Assembly (NCBI RefSeq): GCF_001642575.1
Contig: NZ_LXNG01000007.1
Span: 1-64,000, forward strand
DNA: 64,000 nt
Direction of reading: 5' to 3'
DNA from: Xanthomonas floridensis
GTDB taxonomy: Bacteria; Pseudomonadota; Gammaproteobacteria; Xanthomonadales; Xanthomonadaceae
Shown: positions 28,677 through 37,382 of the stretch, piece after piece
How the letters are laid out: every line of letters begins with the position of its first letter
Position numbering within the stretch: the stretch's first letter is position 1
Program-made: the position numbers and the translations under genes
Notes under the pieces: model-generated
Seen by the model: only the letters and a program-made list of their open reading frames with translations
What the model was told of the DNA's origin: nothing
Database searches by the model: none

Positions 28677-30260
28677 ATGCCGCTCGCTCATTCTGGTTTG
28701 CGCCCATGGCCTGCTCTGGCCGTGCTGGCGCTGTTGTCTCTTGCTCCTTCCGCCCAGGCCCTGTCCAAGCGCGATACCGAAAAGGTCGCCGCGCTGGACG
28801 CACGCATGGCCGCCGCCGAGAAGCGCTACCGCGATGCGCTGGTGCTGGTGAACAACTCCGACCCCAAGGGCACCGCCGAAGGCGACGCTGCGCTTGAGGA
28901 CATGGAGGATGTCATCGACGCCTGCATCAAGCAGCGCGGTTGCCTGGTCTCCAACCAGCTGGCGACCTACAAGCGGCTGCTGAAGGCGCGCGCCGATGCC
29001 GAGGCGCAGGCCGCAGAGGACCCGGAAGACGACGACACCTTGCTGCAGGCCGACCCCGACCATCTCGGCCCGGCAGCCAACGGCGTGCCCGAGGCCGCAC
29101 GTGCCGCCTCGTTGCTCAACGACCAGCGCCACGAGTTCGACAAGATGGTGCAGTACAACCCGGCCGTGCAGGCCGGCATCCGTCGCTGGCTGACCGACAT
29201 GCGGCCGGCGCTGATGACCAGCTACGAGAACTACAGCAACCTGCGTGGGGTGATGTGGCCGGAATGGCAGAAGCGTGGCCTGCCCGAGGCGCTGCTGTTC
29301 GGCATCATGGCCAAGGAATCCAACGGCAAGGTGCACGCCAGCTCGCGTGCCGGCGCCGCCGGGCTGATGCAGTTCATGCCCGCCACCGGCCGGCGTTTCG
29401 GGCTGGGCCCGGATGGCACCGGCTTCGACACCCGTTTCGATGCGCGCAGCGCGGCCGAAGCCAGCGCCGCCTATCTCAATGAGCGCATGGCCGGGCTCAA
29501 CCGTAGCATCGAGCTGGCACTGGCCGCCTATAACGGCGGCGAAGGGCGCGCGGCGCGCGTGTTCGCGCAGTCCGGTGGCCGCGGTTTCTGGGAGCAGGAT
29601 GTCTACAACCAGTTCCCGGCCGAAACCAAGGACTACGTGCCGATGGTGATCGCCGCGGCGTGGATCTTCCTGCACCCGCGCCAGTACGGCGTGGACTTCG
29701 CCAAGTTCGACGCGCAACCGGCCACCATCAAGCTGGCCAAGTCGACCTCCATCTACGAGCTCACCATCTGCCTGGGCAGCATGGGCACGCGCGATGGCTA
29801 CATGCGCGCGCTGCGCAATCTCAACCCGCGTTACGAGCCCGATGGCTGGATGCCTGCCGGCACCGTGATCAATGCCACCAACCGCATCGCCAGCCTGTAC
29901 ACGCGTTACTGCGTCAACGGCCCGCGCGCGGATCTGGCACGCACCCTGATCACTGCCGATCTCAATAGCGCGATTGTCCGTAGCAGCAGCGCCACCGAAT
30001 ACACGCCCAGCGTGGCGGTGGGCGACGTCAGCCCGATGGCCGGCGTGCCGACCACCGTGGCCACCGGCCAGCCGGCGGTCGCCAAGCCCAAGGCAAAGCA
30101 GGCACGCAGCTATACCATCGCCAAGGGCGATACGCTCGGCCGCGTCGCGCAGAAGTACCAGTGCGAGATCAAAGAGCTGGCCAAGGCCAACGGCCTGAAG
30201 GCACCGTCGTATGCGCTCAAGCCGGGGCAGAGCATCAAGCTGGCCGGTTGCGATCGCTGA
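28677..30260 (+). CDS. mltD: MltD-like membrane-bound lytic murein transglycosylase with LysM domain
   Basis: A 527-residue exported enzyme that cleaves the MurNAc-GlcNAc bond of peptidoglycan, leaving 1,6-anhydroMurNAc. A signal peptide (MPLAHSGLRPWPALAVLALLSLAPSAQA) has no lipobox cysteine, unlike classical MltD. The SLT domain carries the catalytic Glu214 in GIMAKESNGK, then GAAGLMQFMPATGRRFGL and LALAAYNGGEGR. A single LysM peptidoglycan-binding repeat closes the protein (SYTIAKGDTLGRVAQKYQC to about 524). The ATG at 28677 is chosen because the signal peptide begins there. Confidence 0.92.
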   Translation: MPLAHSGLRPWPALAVLALLSLAPSAQALSKRDTEKVAALDARMAAAEKRYRDALVLVNNSDPKGTAEGDAALEDMEDVIDACIKQRGCLVSNQLATYKRLLKARADAEAQAAEDPEDDDTLLQADPDHLGPAANGVPEAARAASLLNDQRHEFDKMVQYNPAVQAGIRRWLTDMRPALMTSYENYSNLRGVMWPEWQKRGLPEALLFGIMAKESNGKVHASSRAGAAGLMQFMPATGRRFGLGPDGTGFDTRFDARSAAEASAAYLNERMAGLNRSIELALAAYNGGEGRAARVFAQSGGRGFWEQDVYNQFPAETKDYVPMVIAAAWIFLHPRQYGVDFAKFDAQPATIKLAKSTSIYELTICLGSMGTRDGYMRALRNLNPRYEPDGWMPAGTVINATNRIASLYTRYCVNGPRADLARTLITADLNSAIVRSSSATEYTPSVAVGDVSPMAGVPTTVATGQPAVAKPKAKQARSYTIAKGDTLGRVAQKYQCEIKELAKANGLKAPSYALKPGQSIKLAGCDR

Positions 30261-30611
30261 GCCGGCGCGGCCGTTACCGCATCGGCGAGTTGCACCGGGT
30301 CGCGCTCCCGTTGGAGCGGACCTGGCCGCGACGAGGCCGTTGGGGTAGCTCCGGCGGAAGCGAGTACGCCCTCCGTCGTAGGCTGGCGTGCAAACACGCC
30401 GGTGCGCCGCACAACGTAGTCTGGAATGCCTTGCCGCGGTCAGGCCCGCGCCTATGGCGTCGTTCGCCGCGTTCGCCGAGTGCCGTACTGGGTAGCGACC
30501 TGGTACGCGAGGCGTTGCGAGGAGGTCCAACCTACGAGGACGGACCACCAGGCCGGGATTGTCGTCCTGCGTACTGACGTCCAGGACGGTCAGTGCGCCG
30601 CTGTCGTCAAC
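30261..30611. other. Gene-free region with a weak GTAGGAGC-like palindrome
   Basis: After mltD, about 350 bases carry no gene. GTTGGAGCGGACCTGGCCGCGA and GAGGCCGTTGGGGTAGCTCC (near 30311-30352) look like a decayed copy of the intergenic palindrome type seen at 1563 and 1695. Nothing else is recognised. Confidence 0.4.
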
Positions 30612-30734
30612 TCACCCGCGACGTGCGAGCACTTGTCACAAGCGCACCGATGTCTCTGCAGCAAGTCCGCCATCCAGCGTGGCCACGCCCGGTGGCAGCA
30701 GCACGATCACGGTCGAGCCGTAGTTGACGCGCGC
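30612..30734 (-). pseudogene. Fragment of the 3' end of psd (duplicated tail)
   Basis: On the minus strand this stretch encodes [20 protein letters not shown] and continues [12 protein letters not shown] then an in-frame TGA, then QVLARRG and a second stop. It matches the last 39 codons of the intact psd gene (30796-30912) at 98 of 117 bases, offset by 178 bases. Twelve of the sixteen changed codons are synonymous. No start codon is in frame, so it is a remnant, not a gene. It covers the Gly-Ser cleavage site and nearly the whole pyruvoyl-bearing alpha chain of the decarboxylase. Confidence 0.85.
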
Positions 30735-30783
30735 CGCGCCTCATTCAAATGCTGCGCCTGGATGCTGGACGGGCCGCTGCGCG

Positions 30784-31632
30784 TCAGCGCACTTGCCGCC
30801 GTGCGAGCGCTTGACCCAGTCGCACTGATGTCTCTGCCGCAAGTCCGCCATCGAGCTGGGCCACACCCGGCGGCAGCAGCACGATCACGGTCGAGCCATA
30901 GTTGAATCTGGCCATCTCCGCAAACTTCTCCAGCACGATGCCCTTGCCGCGATAATCCTTGCGCGTGATGCGATCGCCGTAGCGCGGAATTTCCACGCCG
31001 CTCCACACCGTCTCCACGCCCGACACCAGCAACGCACCCACCATCACCGATGCCATCGGGCCGAATTCGGTATCGAAGTGGCACACCAGCCGCTCGTTGC
31101 GCGCGAACAGGCGCGGCACATTGCGCACCGCATCCGGGCCCACGCTGAAGAGCCGGCCGGGCACGTGCACGGTTTCGCGCAAGGTGCCGGTCCACGGCAT
31201 GTGCACGCGGTGGTAGTCCTTCGGCGAGAGGTACACGGTGGCGAACAGGCCGTTGTTGAACGGCGCTGCAGCTGCCTCGTCGCCGAGCAGTTCGGCTGCG
31301 CTGAACGACTGGCCCTTGGCCTGGAAAATGCGGCCGTTCTCGATCGGGCCGAGCTGGCTGATGCGGCCATCGGCCGGCATCAGCAATGCGGCCGGGTCGG
31401 GGTCGGGTACGCGCGCGCCGGGCTTGAGGGCGCGGGTAAAGAAGGCGTTGAAGGTGGGATACGCGCGCGGGTCGGGTTCCTGCGCTTCGCTCAGGTCCAC
31501 GCCGAACTTGCGCGTCACCGTGTCGATCAACCATTGCTTGGTCGACGGCGTGTCCGAATACGCCAGCGCGCGCGCCATGGAGGACAGCAAGCGATGCGGC
31601 AGCACGTAGGTCAGGGAGGTGACGAAACTCAC
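30784..31632 (-). CDS. psd: Phosphatidylserine decarboxylase proenzyme
   Basis: A 282-residue inner-membrane-associated enzyme that converts phosphatidylserine to phosphatidylethanolamine. It is made as a proenzyme that self-cleaves within YGST, turning Ser247 into the pyruvoyl group of a short (36-residue) alpha chain. Family motifs are visible: [21 protein letters not shown], and [17 protein letters not shown]. The alpha chain is shorter than in E. coli. The start is GTG at 31632 ([18 protein letters not shown]); GTGA overlaps the stop of the upstream SCO1 gene, so translation is probably coupled. Confidence 0.95.
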   Translation of the reverse strand: MSFVTSLTYVLPHRLLSSMARALAYSDTPSTKQWLIDTVTRKFGVDLSEAQEPDPRAYPTFNAFFTRALKPGARVPDPDPAALLMPADGRISQLGPIENGRIFQAKGQSFSAAELLGDEAAAAPFNNGLFATVYLSPKDYHRVHMPWTGTLRETVHVPGRLFSVGPDAVRNVPRLFARNERLVCHFDTEFGPMASVMVGALLVSGVETVWSGVEIPRYGDRITRKDYRGKGIVLEKFAEMARFNYGSTVIVLLPPGVAQLDGGLAAETSVRLGQALARRQVR

Positions 31633-32279
31633 GGAGCGGTTACCTTGGTCAGCTGTTGGAGGTCGGCGGCAATCGCCTTGGGGTCGAGCGGTGGACGGAT
31701 CAGGCCGATCAGGCGGCCTTGCGGGTCGAGCACGGCGATGCCGGCCGAGTGATCCATGCTGTAGTCGTTGGGGTTCTGATCGAAGTTCTTGCCCGGCACC
31801 TTCTGGAACACCAAGCCCAGCGCAGTGGCAAAGCGCTCCAGCGCCGGCACGTCTGCGGTGGCCGCCAGCGTGTCCTTGTGGAAGGCGTGGGCGTACTCGC
31901 CCAACCGCGCGGGCGGGTCGCGCTGCGGGTCCACCGACACGAACAATACGCGCGGGCGCAGCCCATCGGGAATGCTTTCCCACTGCTTCTGCGCCACCGC
32001 CAGATCGGTCAGCGTGGTCGGGCAGACGTCCGGACAGAAGGTGAAGCCCAGAAACACCAGTGTCCAATGCCCCTGCAGTTCGCCAGACACCAGCTGGGTG
32101 CCATCGGACTGGCGCAGGCTGAACTGCGGCAAGGGCCGCGGCTGCGGGTAAAACGTGATGGTCTGGGTGGGCGGCCAGGGCGAGCGGGGCGCTCCGCCGA
32201 AGAACTTCTGACCCAGCAACAACCCAAGACCGGCGGCCAGCGCCACCAGCAGCACGATGCCGGTATTGCGATTGAACAT
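31629..32279 (-). CDS. SCO1/SenC family copper-binding protein
   Basis: A 216-residue protein with one N-terminal membrane anchor ([18 protein letters not shown]) and a periplasmic thioredoxin-like domain. The copper site is complete: Cys82 and Cys86 in FCPDVCPTT, and the distal His in [11 protein letters not shown] proteins deliver copper to the CuA centre of cytochrome oxidase or act in periplasmic redox control. No oxidase genes are adjacent; its partner here is psd, with which it overlaps by four bases. The pairing looks positional rather than functional. Confidence 0.92.
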   Translation of the reverse strand: MFNRNTGIVLLVALAAGLGLLLGQKFFGGAPRSPWPPTQTITFYPQPRPLPQFSLRQSDGTQLVSGELQGHWTLVFLGFTFCPDVCPTTLTDLAVAQKQWESIPDGLRPRVLFVSVDPQRDPPARLGEYAHAFHKDTLAATADVPALERFATALGLVFQKVPGKNFDQNPNDYSMDHSAGIAVLDPQGRLIGLIRPPLDPKAIAADLQQLTKVTAP

Positions 32280-32324
32280 GGCGGTTTCCAGTGCAACGGA
32301 CGCTCATGATACCGATCCGACCTC

Positions 32325-32330
32325 TATAAT
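32325..32330 (+). promoter_or_regulatory. Candidate -10 box for prmB-aroC
   Basis: A perfect TATAAT lies 29 bases before the prmB start, in the divergent gap with the SCO1 gene. No good -35 partner is visible at 16-18 bases. Confidence 0.45.
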
Positions 32331-32359
32331 CGGGGCCCGATTCCTTTTTAGTTGTTGCC

Positions 32360-33286
32360 ATGACTGCCGCCGCGGCCGACGAACTGCACACCATCATCGA
32401 CCTGATCCGCTACGGCACCAGCCGTTTCAACGCAGCCGGTCTGACCTTCGGCCACAGCTACGACAACGCGCTGGACGAAGCCACCCAGCTGGTGCTGCAC
32501 AGCCTGCACCTGCCGCACGACCTGGGCCCGGCGTATGGCCAGGCACGGCTGCTGCGTGAGGAAAAAGAACGCGTGCTGGGCCTGTTCGAACGCCGCATCA
32601 CCGAGCGCGTGCCGGCGGCCTATCTCACCGGCGAGGCCTGGTTCGCCGGCCTGAGCTTCAAGAGCGATGCGCGTGCCCTGGTGCCGCGCTCGCCGATCGC
32701 CGAGCTGATCGAAGCCGGCTTCGAGCCATGGCTGGGCGGCCGCGAAGTGACCCGCGCGCTGGACCTGTGCACCGGCTCGGGCTGTATCGCCATCGCCATG
32801 GGCCACTACAACCCGCACTGGGATGTGGATGGCGTGGACATCAGCGATGACGCATTGGCGCTGGCCGCCGAGAACAAGGCGCGCCTGCATGCCGATAATG
32901 TCAGCTTGCTCAAGTCGGACCTGTTCACCGGCCTGGCCGGCCGCCAGTATGACCTGATCGTCACCAATCCGCCGTACGTCACCAACGCGGAGACCGACGC
33001 GCTGCCGCAGGAATACTCCTACGAGCCGGAACTGGGGCTGCGTGCCGGCGACGACGGCCTGGATCTGGTGCTGAAGATCCTGCGCGATGCACCGCAGCAC
33101 CTGAGCGAAGACGGTCTGCTGATCTGCGAAGTAGGCGAATCCGAGCAGCACCTGATCAAGCTGCTGCCGGAAGTGGACCTGGCTTGGGTCGAGTTCAAGG
33201 TCGGGCAGATGGGCATCTTTGCGGTGGAATGCCGCGAGCTGATCGCACACCACGCGCGCATCAGCGAGCTGGCCGCGCAGCGATGA
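32360..33286 (+). CDS. prmB: Ribosomal protein L3 N5-glutamine methyltransferase PrmB
   Basis: A 308-residue SAM-dependent methyltransferase that modifies a glutamine of 50S protein L3. The SAM-binding motif is [16 protein letters not shown], the acidic loop [14 protein letters not shown], and the active-site NPPYV lies in [12 protein letters not shown]. The N-terminal helical domain ([18 protein letters not shown]) and [18 protein letters not shown] mark PrmB rather than the release-factor enzyme PrmC. aroC follows after 10 bases and is probably cotranscribed. Confidence 0.95.
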   Translation: MTAAAADELHTIIDLIRYGTSRFNAAGLTFGHSYDNALDEATQLVLHSLHLPHDLGPAYGQARLLREEKERVLGLFERRITERVPAAYLTGEAWFAGLSFKSDARALVPRSPIAELIEAGFEPWLGGREVTRALDLCTGSGCIAIAMGHYNPHWDVDGVDISDDALALAAENKARLHADNVSLLKSDLFTGLAGRQYDLIVTNPPYVTNAETDALPQEYSYEPELGLRAGDDGLDLVLKILRDAPQHLSEDGLLICEVGESEQHLIKLLPEVDLAWVEFKVGQMGIFAVECRELIAHHARISELAAQR

Positions 33287-33296
33287 GACTGCGCGC

Positions 33297-34400
33297 ATGA
33301 GTGCCAATTCGTTCGGCAAGCTGTTCACCGTCACCACCTTCGGCGAATCGCATGGGCCGGCGATCGGCTGCGTCGTCGACGGCTGCCCTCCGGGCCTGGA
33401 GCTGGCACCGGAAGAGTTCAGCCACGATCTGCAGCGGCGCGCTACCGGCAAGAGCCGGCATACCTCCGCCCGCCGCGAAGCCGACGCCATCGAGATCCTC
33501 TCCGGCGTGTATGAAGGCCGCACCACTGGCACGCCGATCGGGCTGCTGATCCGCAATACCGACCAGCGCAGCAAGGACTACACCAACATCGCCCAGCAGT
33601 TCCGCCCCGGCCATGCGGACTACAGCTACTGGCAGAAATACGGCATTCGCGATCCACGCGGCGGCGGTCGCTCGTCGGCACGCGAAACCACCATGCGCGT
33701 CGCCGCCGGCGTCATCGCCAAGAAGTGGCTCAAGCAGCGTTATGGCGTGCTGGTGCGCGGTTTCCTGTCGCAGCTGGGTGAGATCCGCCCGACCGGTTTC
33801 GACTGGGATGCGGTGGAAGACAACCCGTTCTTCTGGCCGCATGCCGAACAGGTGCCGGAGCTGGAAACCTACATGGATGCGCTGCGCAAGTCCGGCGATT
33901 CGGTCGGCGCGCGCGTGGACGTGGTGGCCGGCGGTGTGCCCGCAGGCTGGGGCGAGCCGATCTACGGCAAGCTCGATGCCGAACTGGCTGCTGCGTTGAT
34001 GAGCATCAATGCAGTCAAGGGCGTGGAGATCGGTGACGGCTTCGCCAGTGCCGCACAAAAGGGCACCGAGCACCGCGACCTGATCACCCCGGAAGGCTTT
34101 CTCAGCAACCACGCCGGCGGCATTCTCGGCGGCATTTCCACCGGCCAGGCGGTCACCGCCTCGATGGTGCTCAAGCCGACCTCCAGCCTGCGCCTGCCCG
34201 GCGCCACGGTGGATGCCGACGGTGCGGTGGTCGATGTGATCACCACCGGCCGGCATGACCCCTGCGTGGGCATCCGCGCCACGCCGATCGCCGAGGCGAT
34301 GATGGCGCTGGTGCTGATGGACCAGGCGCTGCGTCACCGTGCGCAATGCGGCGATGTTGGTAACGTGGCGCCGCGGATACCCGGTCAGGTCGATGTCTGA
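33297..34400 (+). CDS. aroC: Chorismate synthase
   Basis: A 367-residue FMN-dependent enzyme making chorismate from EPSP, the last common step to aromatic amino acids. Family signatures are [14 protein letters not shown] at the N-terminus, [20 protein letters not shown] with [10 protein letters not shown], and the C-terminal [18 protein letters not shown]. Length matches the family. The stop overlaps the start of the next gene by 8 bases. Confidence 0.97.
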   Translation: MSANSFGKLFTVTTFGESHGPAIGCVVDGCPPGLELAPEEFSHDLQRRATGKSRHTSARREADAIEILSGVYEGRTTGTPIGLLIRNTDQRSKDYTNIAQQFRPGHADYSYWQKYGIRDPRGGGRSSARETTMRVAAGVIAKKWLKQRYGVLVRGFLSQLGEIRPTGFDWDAVEDNPFFWPHAEQVPELETYMDALRKSGDSVGARVDVVAGGVPAGWGEPIYGKLDAELAAALMSINAVKGVEIGDGFASAAQKGTEHRDLITPEGFLSNHAGGILGGISTGQAVTASMVLKPTSSLRLPGATVDADGAVVDVITTGRHDPCVGIRATPIAEAMMALVLMDQALRHRAQCGDVGNVAPRIPGQVDV

Positions 34401-35451
34401 TTCGCGTCGCGCCAGGGTGTGGGTCAGCCAGCCGTTGTTCGACGATGTGGTCGCGCAACTGGGCGAACATTTCGAGCTGACCACTACCGAACGCGTCACC
34501 GCCTGGTCGCCGGCCGAGCTGGCCGCGCAGCTGGCATCGCTGGACGGCGCGCTGATCACGCTCAACGAGCGGGTCGGTGCGGCAGAAATCGCTGCGGCGC
34601 CGCAGCTGCGCGCCATCGCAAACGTCGGCGTGGGCTACAACAATCTCGACATCGACGCCTTGAGTGCCGCCGGCATTCTGGCCAGCAACACCCCGGACGT
34701 GCTCACCGAAACCACTGCCGATCTCGGCTTTGCACTGCTGATGGCCACCGCGCGCCGCATCACCGAGTCCGAGCGCTGGTTGCGCGATGGGCAGTGGGGG
34801 CAGTGGTCGTTCAAGACCATGCTCGGCGCCGATATCCACGGCGGCACGCTCGGCATCCTGGGCATGGGCCGGATCGGGCAGGGCATCGCGCGGCGCGGCG
34901 CACACGGCTTCGGCATGCGCGTGCTGTATCACAACCGCAGCCAGTTGCCGGCCGTCACCGAGCAGGCGCTGGGTGCGCAGTACGTCGATTTCGAGACGTT
35001 GCTGGCGCAGTCCGACCACCTGGTGCTGGTGTTGCCGTACACCAGGGACTCGCACCACATCATCGATGCCGTGGCGCTGGGCAAGATGCGCGCCACCGCG
35101 ACGCTGGTGAACATCGCGCGCGGCGGGATCGTCGATGAGCTGGCGCTGGCCGATGCATTGGCCAACGGCCGCCTGGCCGGTGCCGGCCTGGATGTTTACG
35201 AAGGCGAGCCGCGTGTGCGCCCGGAACTGCTGGCGTTGCGCAACGTGGTACTCACCCCGCATATCGGCAGCGCCAGCCTGGCCACCCGCCGCGCCATGGT
35301 GCAGCTGGCGGTGGACAACCTGATCGCCGCCCTGGGCAAGGGGCCTCAGGCCGGGCATCCGCCGAGCGCGCTCAATGCCGATGCGATTGCCGCTGCCAAA
35401 CGTGGCGGCGCGATCGTGGGCGCGAGCAAAACCGTGTCGACCAAACGATAG
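34393..35451 (+). CDS. D-2-hydroxyacid dehydrogenase (glyoxylate/hydroxypyruvate reductase type)
   Basis: A 352-residue NAD(P)H-dependent enzyme of the D-isomer-specific 2-hydroxyacid dehydrogenase family. The Rossmann motif is [17 protein letters not shown]. The catalytic Arg is in [10 protein letters not shown], Glu in YEGEPRV, and His in TPHIGSAS. The sequence resembles GhrB/TkrA-type 2-keto reductases, so glyoxylate or hydroxypyruvate is likely but unproven. ATG 34393 overlaps the aroC stop by 8 bases, indicating coupling. The last 25 residues ([20 protein letters not shown]) are an unconserved basic tail. Confidence 0.9.
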   Translation: MSDSRRARVWVSQPLFDDVVAQLGEHFELTTTERVTAWSPAELAAQLASLDGALITLNERVGAAEIAAAPQLRAIANVGVGYNNLDIDALSAAGILASNTPDVLTETTADLGFALLMATARRITESERWLRDGQWGQWSFKTMLGADIHGGTLGILGMGRIGQGIARRGAHGFGMRVLYHNRSQLPAVTEQALGAQYVDFETLLAQSDHLVLVLPYTRDSHHIIDAVALGKMRATATLVNIARGGIVDELALADALANGRLAGAGLDVYEGEPRVRPELLALRNVVLTPHIGSASLATRRAMVQLAVDNLIAALGKGPQAGHPPSALNADAIAAAKRGGAIVGASKTVSTKR

Positions 35452-35481
35452 GGAACCTCCGCGGCCAGCGTTGGAGGTTCC
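35452..35481 (+). terminator. Terminator-like hairpin before asd
   Basis: A perfect 9-base stem GGAACCTCC/GGAGGTTCC with a 12-base loop begins right after the dehydrogenase stop. It is not followed by a T-run but by a pyrimidine-rich stretch, so termination may be partial. Confidence 0.5.
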
Positions 35482-35536
35482 CCGAACTCAGCGCGCAGTG
35501 CTCCCTTTCTTTTCCCCTTTCGATAAAGACATTCTC

Positions 35537-36562
35537 ATGAGCAACGAAAACCGTCGTTTCAACGTCGCGGTCGTGGGCGCCACCGGCGCTGTCGGCGAGA
35601 CCATGCTGAGCATCCTGGCCGAGCGCCAGTTCCCGGTCGCCAACCTGTATGCGCTGGCCTCGGCGCGTTCGGCCGGCGGGCAGGTCGAGTTCAACGGCGG
35701 CAAGGTCGACGTGCTGGACCTGGCCGAGTTCGACCCGACCGGCGTGGACATCGCGCTGTTCTCCGCAGGCGGCAGCGTGTCCAAGGAATATGGCCCCAAG
35801 TTCGCCGCTGCCGGCGCGGTGGTGATCGATAATTCCTCCGCGTTCCGCTACGACGACGACGTGCCGCTGGTGGTGTCCGAAGTCAACCCGGAAGCGCTGA
35901 AGCAGCGCCCACGCGGCATCGTCGCCAACCCCAATTGCTCGACCATGCAGATGCTGGTGGCGCTTGGCCCGATCCACCGCAAGTACGGCATCGAACGCAT
36001 CAACGTGGCGACCTACCAGTCGGTCTCCGGCGGTGGGCGTTCGGCGATGGAAGAACTGGGCAAGCAGACCAGCGAGCTGCTGAGCTTCCAGGACATCGAC
36101 CCGCAGCGCTTCCCGGTGCAGATCGCCTTCAACCTGATCCCGCACATCGACGACTTTCAGGACAACGGCTACACCAAGGAGGAGATGAAGCTGGTCTGGG
36201 AAACCCGCAAGATCCTCGGCGACGACAGCATCCAGGTAAATCCCACCGCGGTGCGCGTGCCGGTGTTTTACGGCCATTCCGAAGCGGTGGCCATCGAGAC
36301 CCGCGACAAGATCACCGTGGAAGCGGCGCGTGCGCTACTGGACGCCTCGCCAGGCGTGGAAGTGGTGGACGAGCGCAAGCCCGGCGGCTACCCGACCCCG
36401 GTCACGCATGCCTCCGGCAAGGACGCGGTGTTCGTCGGTCGCATCCGCGAAGACTTCTCGCACCCGCGTGGTCTCAATCTGTGGATCGTCTCCGACAATA
36501 TCCGCAAGGGCGCCGCGCTCAACGCCGTGCAGCTGGCCGAACTGGTGGCGCAGGAAGGCTGA
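35537..36562 (+). CDS. asd: Aspartate-semialdehyde dehydrogenase
   Basis: A 341-residue cytoplasmic enzyme that makes aspartate semialdehyde for lysine, diaminopimelate, threonine and methionine synthesis. The NADP site is VAVVGATGAVGETML. The catalytic Cys lies in NPNCSTMQM, and the substrate-binding region QSVSGGGRSAMEEL is present. The catalytic His falls in VPVFYGHSEAVAIET. ATG 35537 precedes MSNENRRFNVAVVG; upstream in-frame sequence overlaps the previous gene and is not conserved. Confidence 0.97.
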   Translation: MSNENRRFNVAVVGATGAVGETMLSILAERQFPVANLYALASARSAGGQVEFNGGKVDVLDLAEFDPTGVDIALFSAGGSVSKEYGPKFAAAGAVVIDNSSAFRYDDDVPLVVSEVNPEALKQRPRGIVANPNCSTMQMLVALGPIHRKYGIERINVATYQSVSGGGRSAMEELGKQTSELLSFQDIDPQRFPVQIAFNLIPHIDDFQDNGYTKEEMKLVWETRKILGDDSIQVNPTAVRVPVFYGHSEAVAIETRDKITVEAARALLDASPGVEVVDERKPGGYPTPVTHASGKDAVFVGRIREDFSHPRGLNLWIVSDNIRKGAALNAVQLAELVAQEG

Positions 36563-37345
36563 GGCATTTCGCAGTAGCGCATGGTGCGCGATGGGGCGGC
36601 GCTGGCATGCTCCCATCGCGCTGTTAAGCGCTTGCGCGACAGTGCCAGATTGCTTGGCTTGCCATGCCAGGGCATGCCTGATTGTCACAAAGGTGGCAGC
36701 GATCGTGCGCTCGCGGAGCGCGACTCGCAGGCTTGGCGTTGCTGATGGAGCTTCATCGCAGGGGTGTCTTGCTGCGCGTGTAACGACACGTAGTTTCGGT
36801 TAGCAGACCTCGCTTGCCGGACCTTTCCTACATGGTGCGTTCAAGCAAGCGCCAGACGACGACGCCCGGATCGTGGGGCATGTGTCGCAACGCCTGGTCG
36901 CGCGACGCTGCGGCATTGGCCTTTGTCTGTGGGTTCCCAGGGTTGGGATGTGTCGCACCTGACTAAGGCCATGCACTGGACGCGAGTTGCGAGATAGCCT
37001 TCTCGATGCAGTTGCTGGACGCATGCGCACTCGCATGTACGGAAAACTCCCGAGATCAACGCGCCGGCACGCAGGCTTGAGCCCACCCGGCGTCCATCCA
37101 GGGTGATAGGCCAGGCGCATTCGCTGTTGGCACCCGGGATTGGCGGTCGCTGCGCACGCATGTCCGGGCGCGCCATGGCGCCGCTTGCGCAGGCACTGCA
37201 TGGCAAGCGATCGAATGGGGTTGTTCGCGTGCCTGGTGCGTTGCAACGCTCGCAGACGGCTGCGCCGTTGCACGGATGTCGCATTGCGGCATTGCCGTTG
37301 GATGCGCGTGCTGCCGTCGGGCGACTTTTTCGCTCATCCAGCGGC
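36563..37345. other. Long gene-free region upstream of fimV
   Basis: Nearly 800 bases with no gene I can support. Frames on the minus strand (for example around 36841-37284) are rich in Arg, Cys and Pro, resemble no family and lack ribosome-binding sites. A short palindrome TGCCATGCCAGGGCATGCC lies near 36661-36679. The fimV promoter must lie at the right end. Confidence 0.45.
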
Positions 37346-37351
37346 TATATT
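37346..37351 (+). promoter_or_regulatory. Candidate -10 box for fimV
   Basis: TATATT lies 31 bases before the preferred fimV start. If used, transcription would begin near 37358, which favours the ATG at 37383 over those at 37353 and 37359. The -35 region is poor. Confidence 0.4.
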
Positions 37352-37382
37352 GATGCCCATGAAACATAGGGGCAGGGGCGCG

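Noticed and set aside
28425..30548. Long minus-strand open frame antisense to the MltD-like gene
   Set aside because: It has no domain resemblance. The plus-strand protein has an intact catalytic and LysM domain.
30612..30744. A small gene starting at the ATG at 30744 and running into the psd tail fragment
   Set aside because: The ATG is one base out of frame with the psd-like codons, so the fragment has no usable start.
36841..37284. Minus-strand open frame upstream of fimV (147 residues)
   Set aside because: It has an odd composition (many Cys, Arg and Pro), no ribosome-binding site and no recognisable motif. I treated the region as gene-free.
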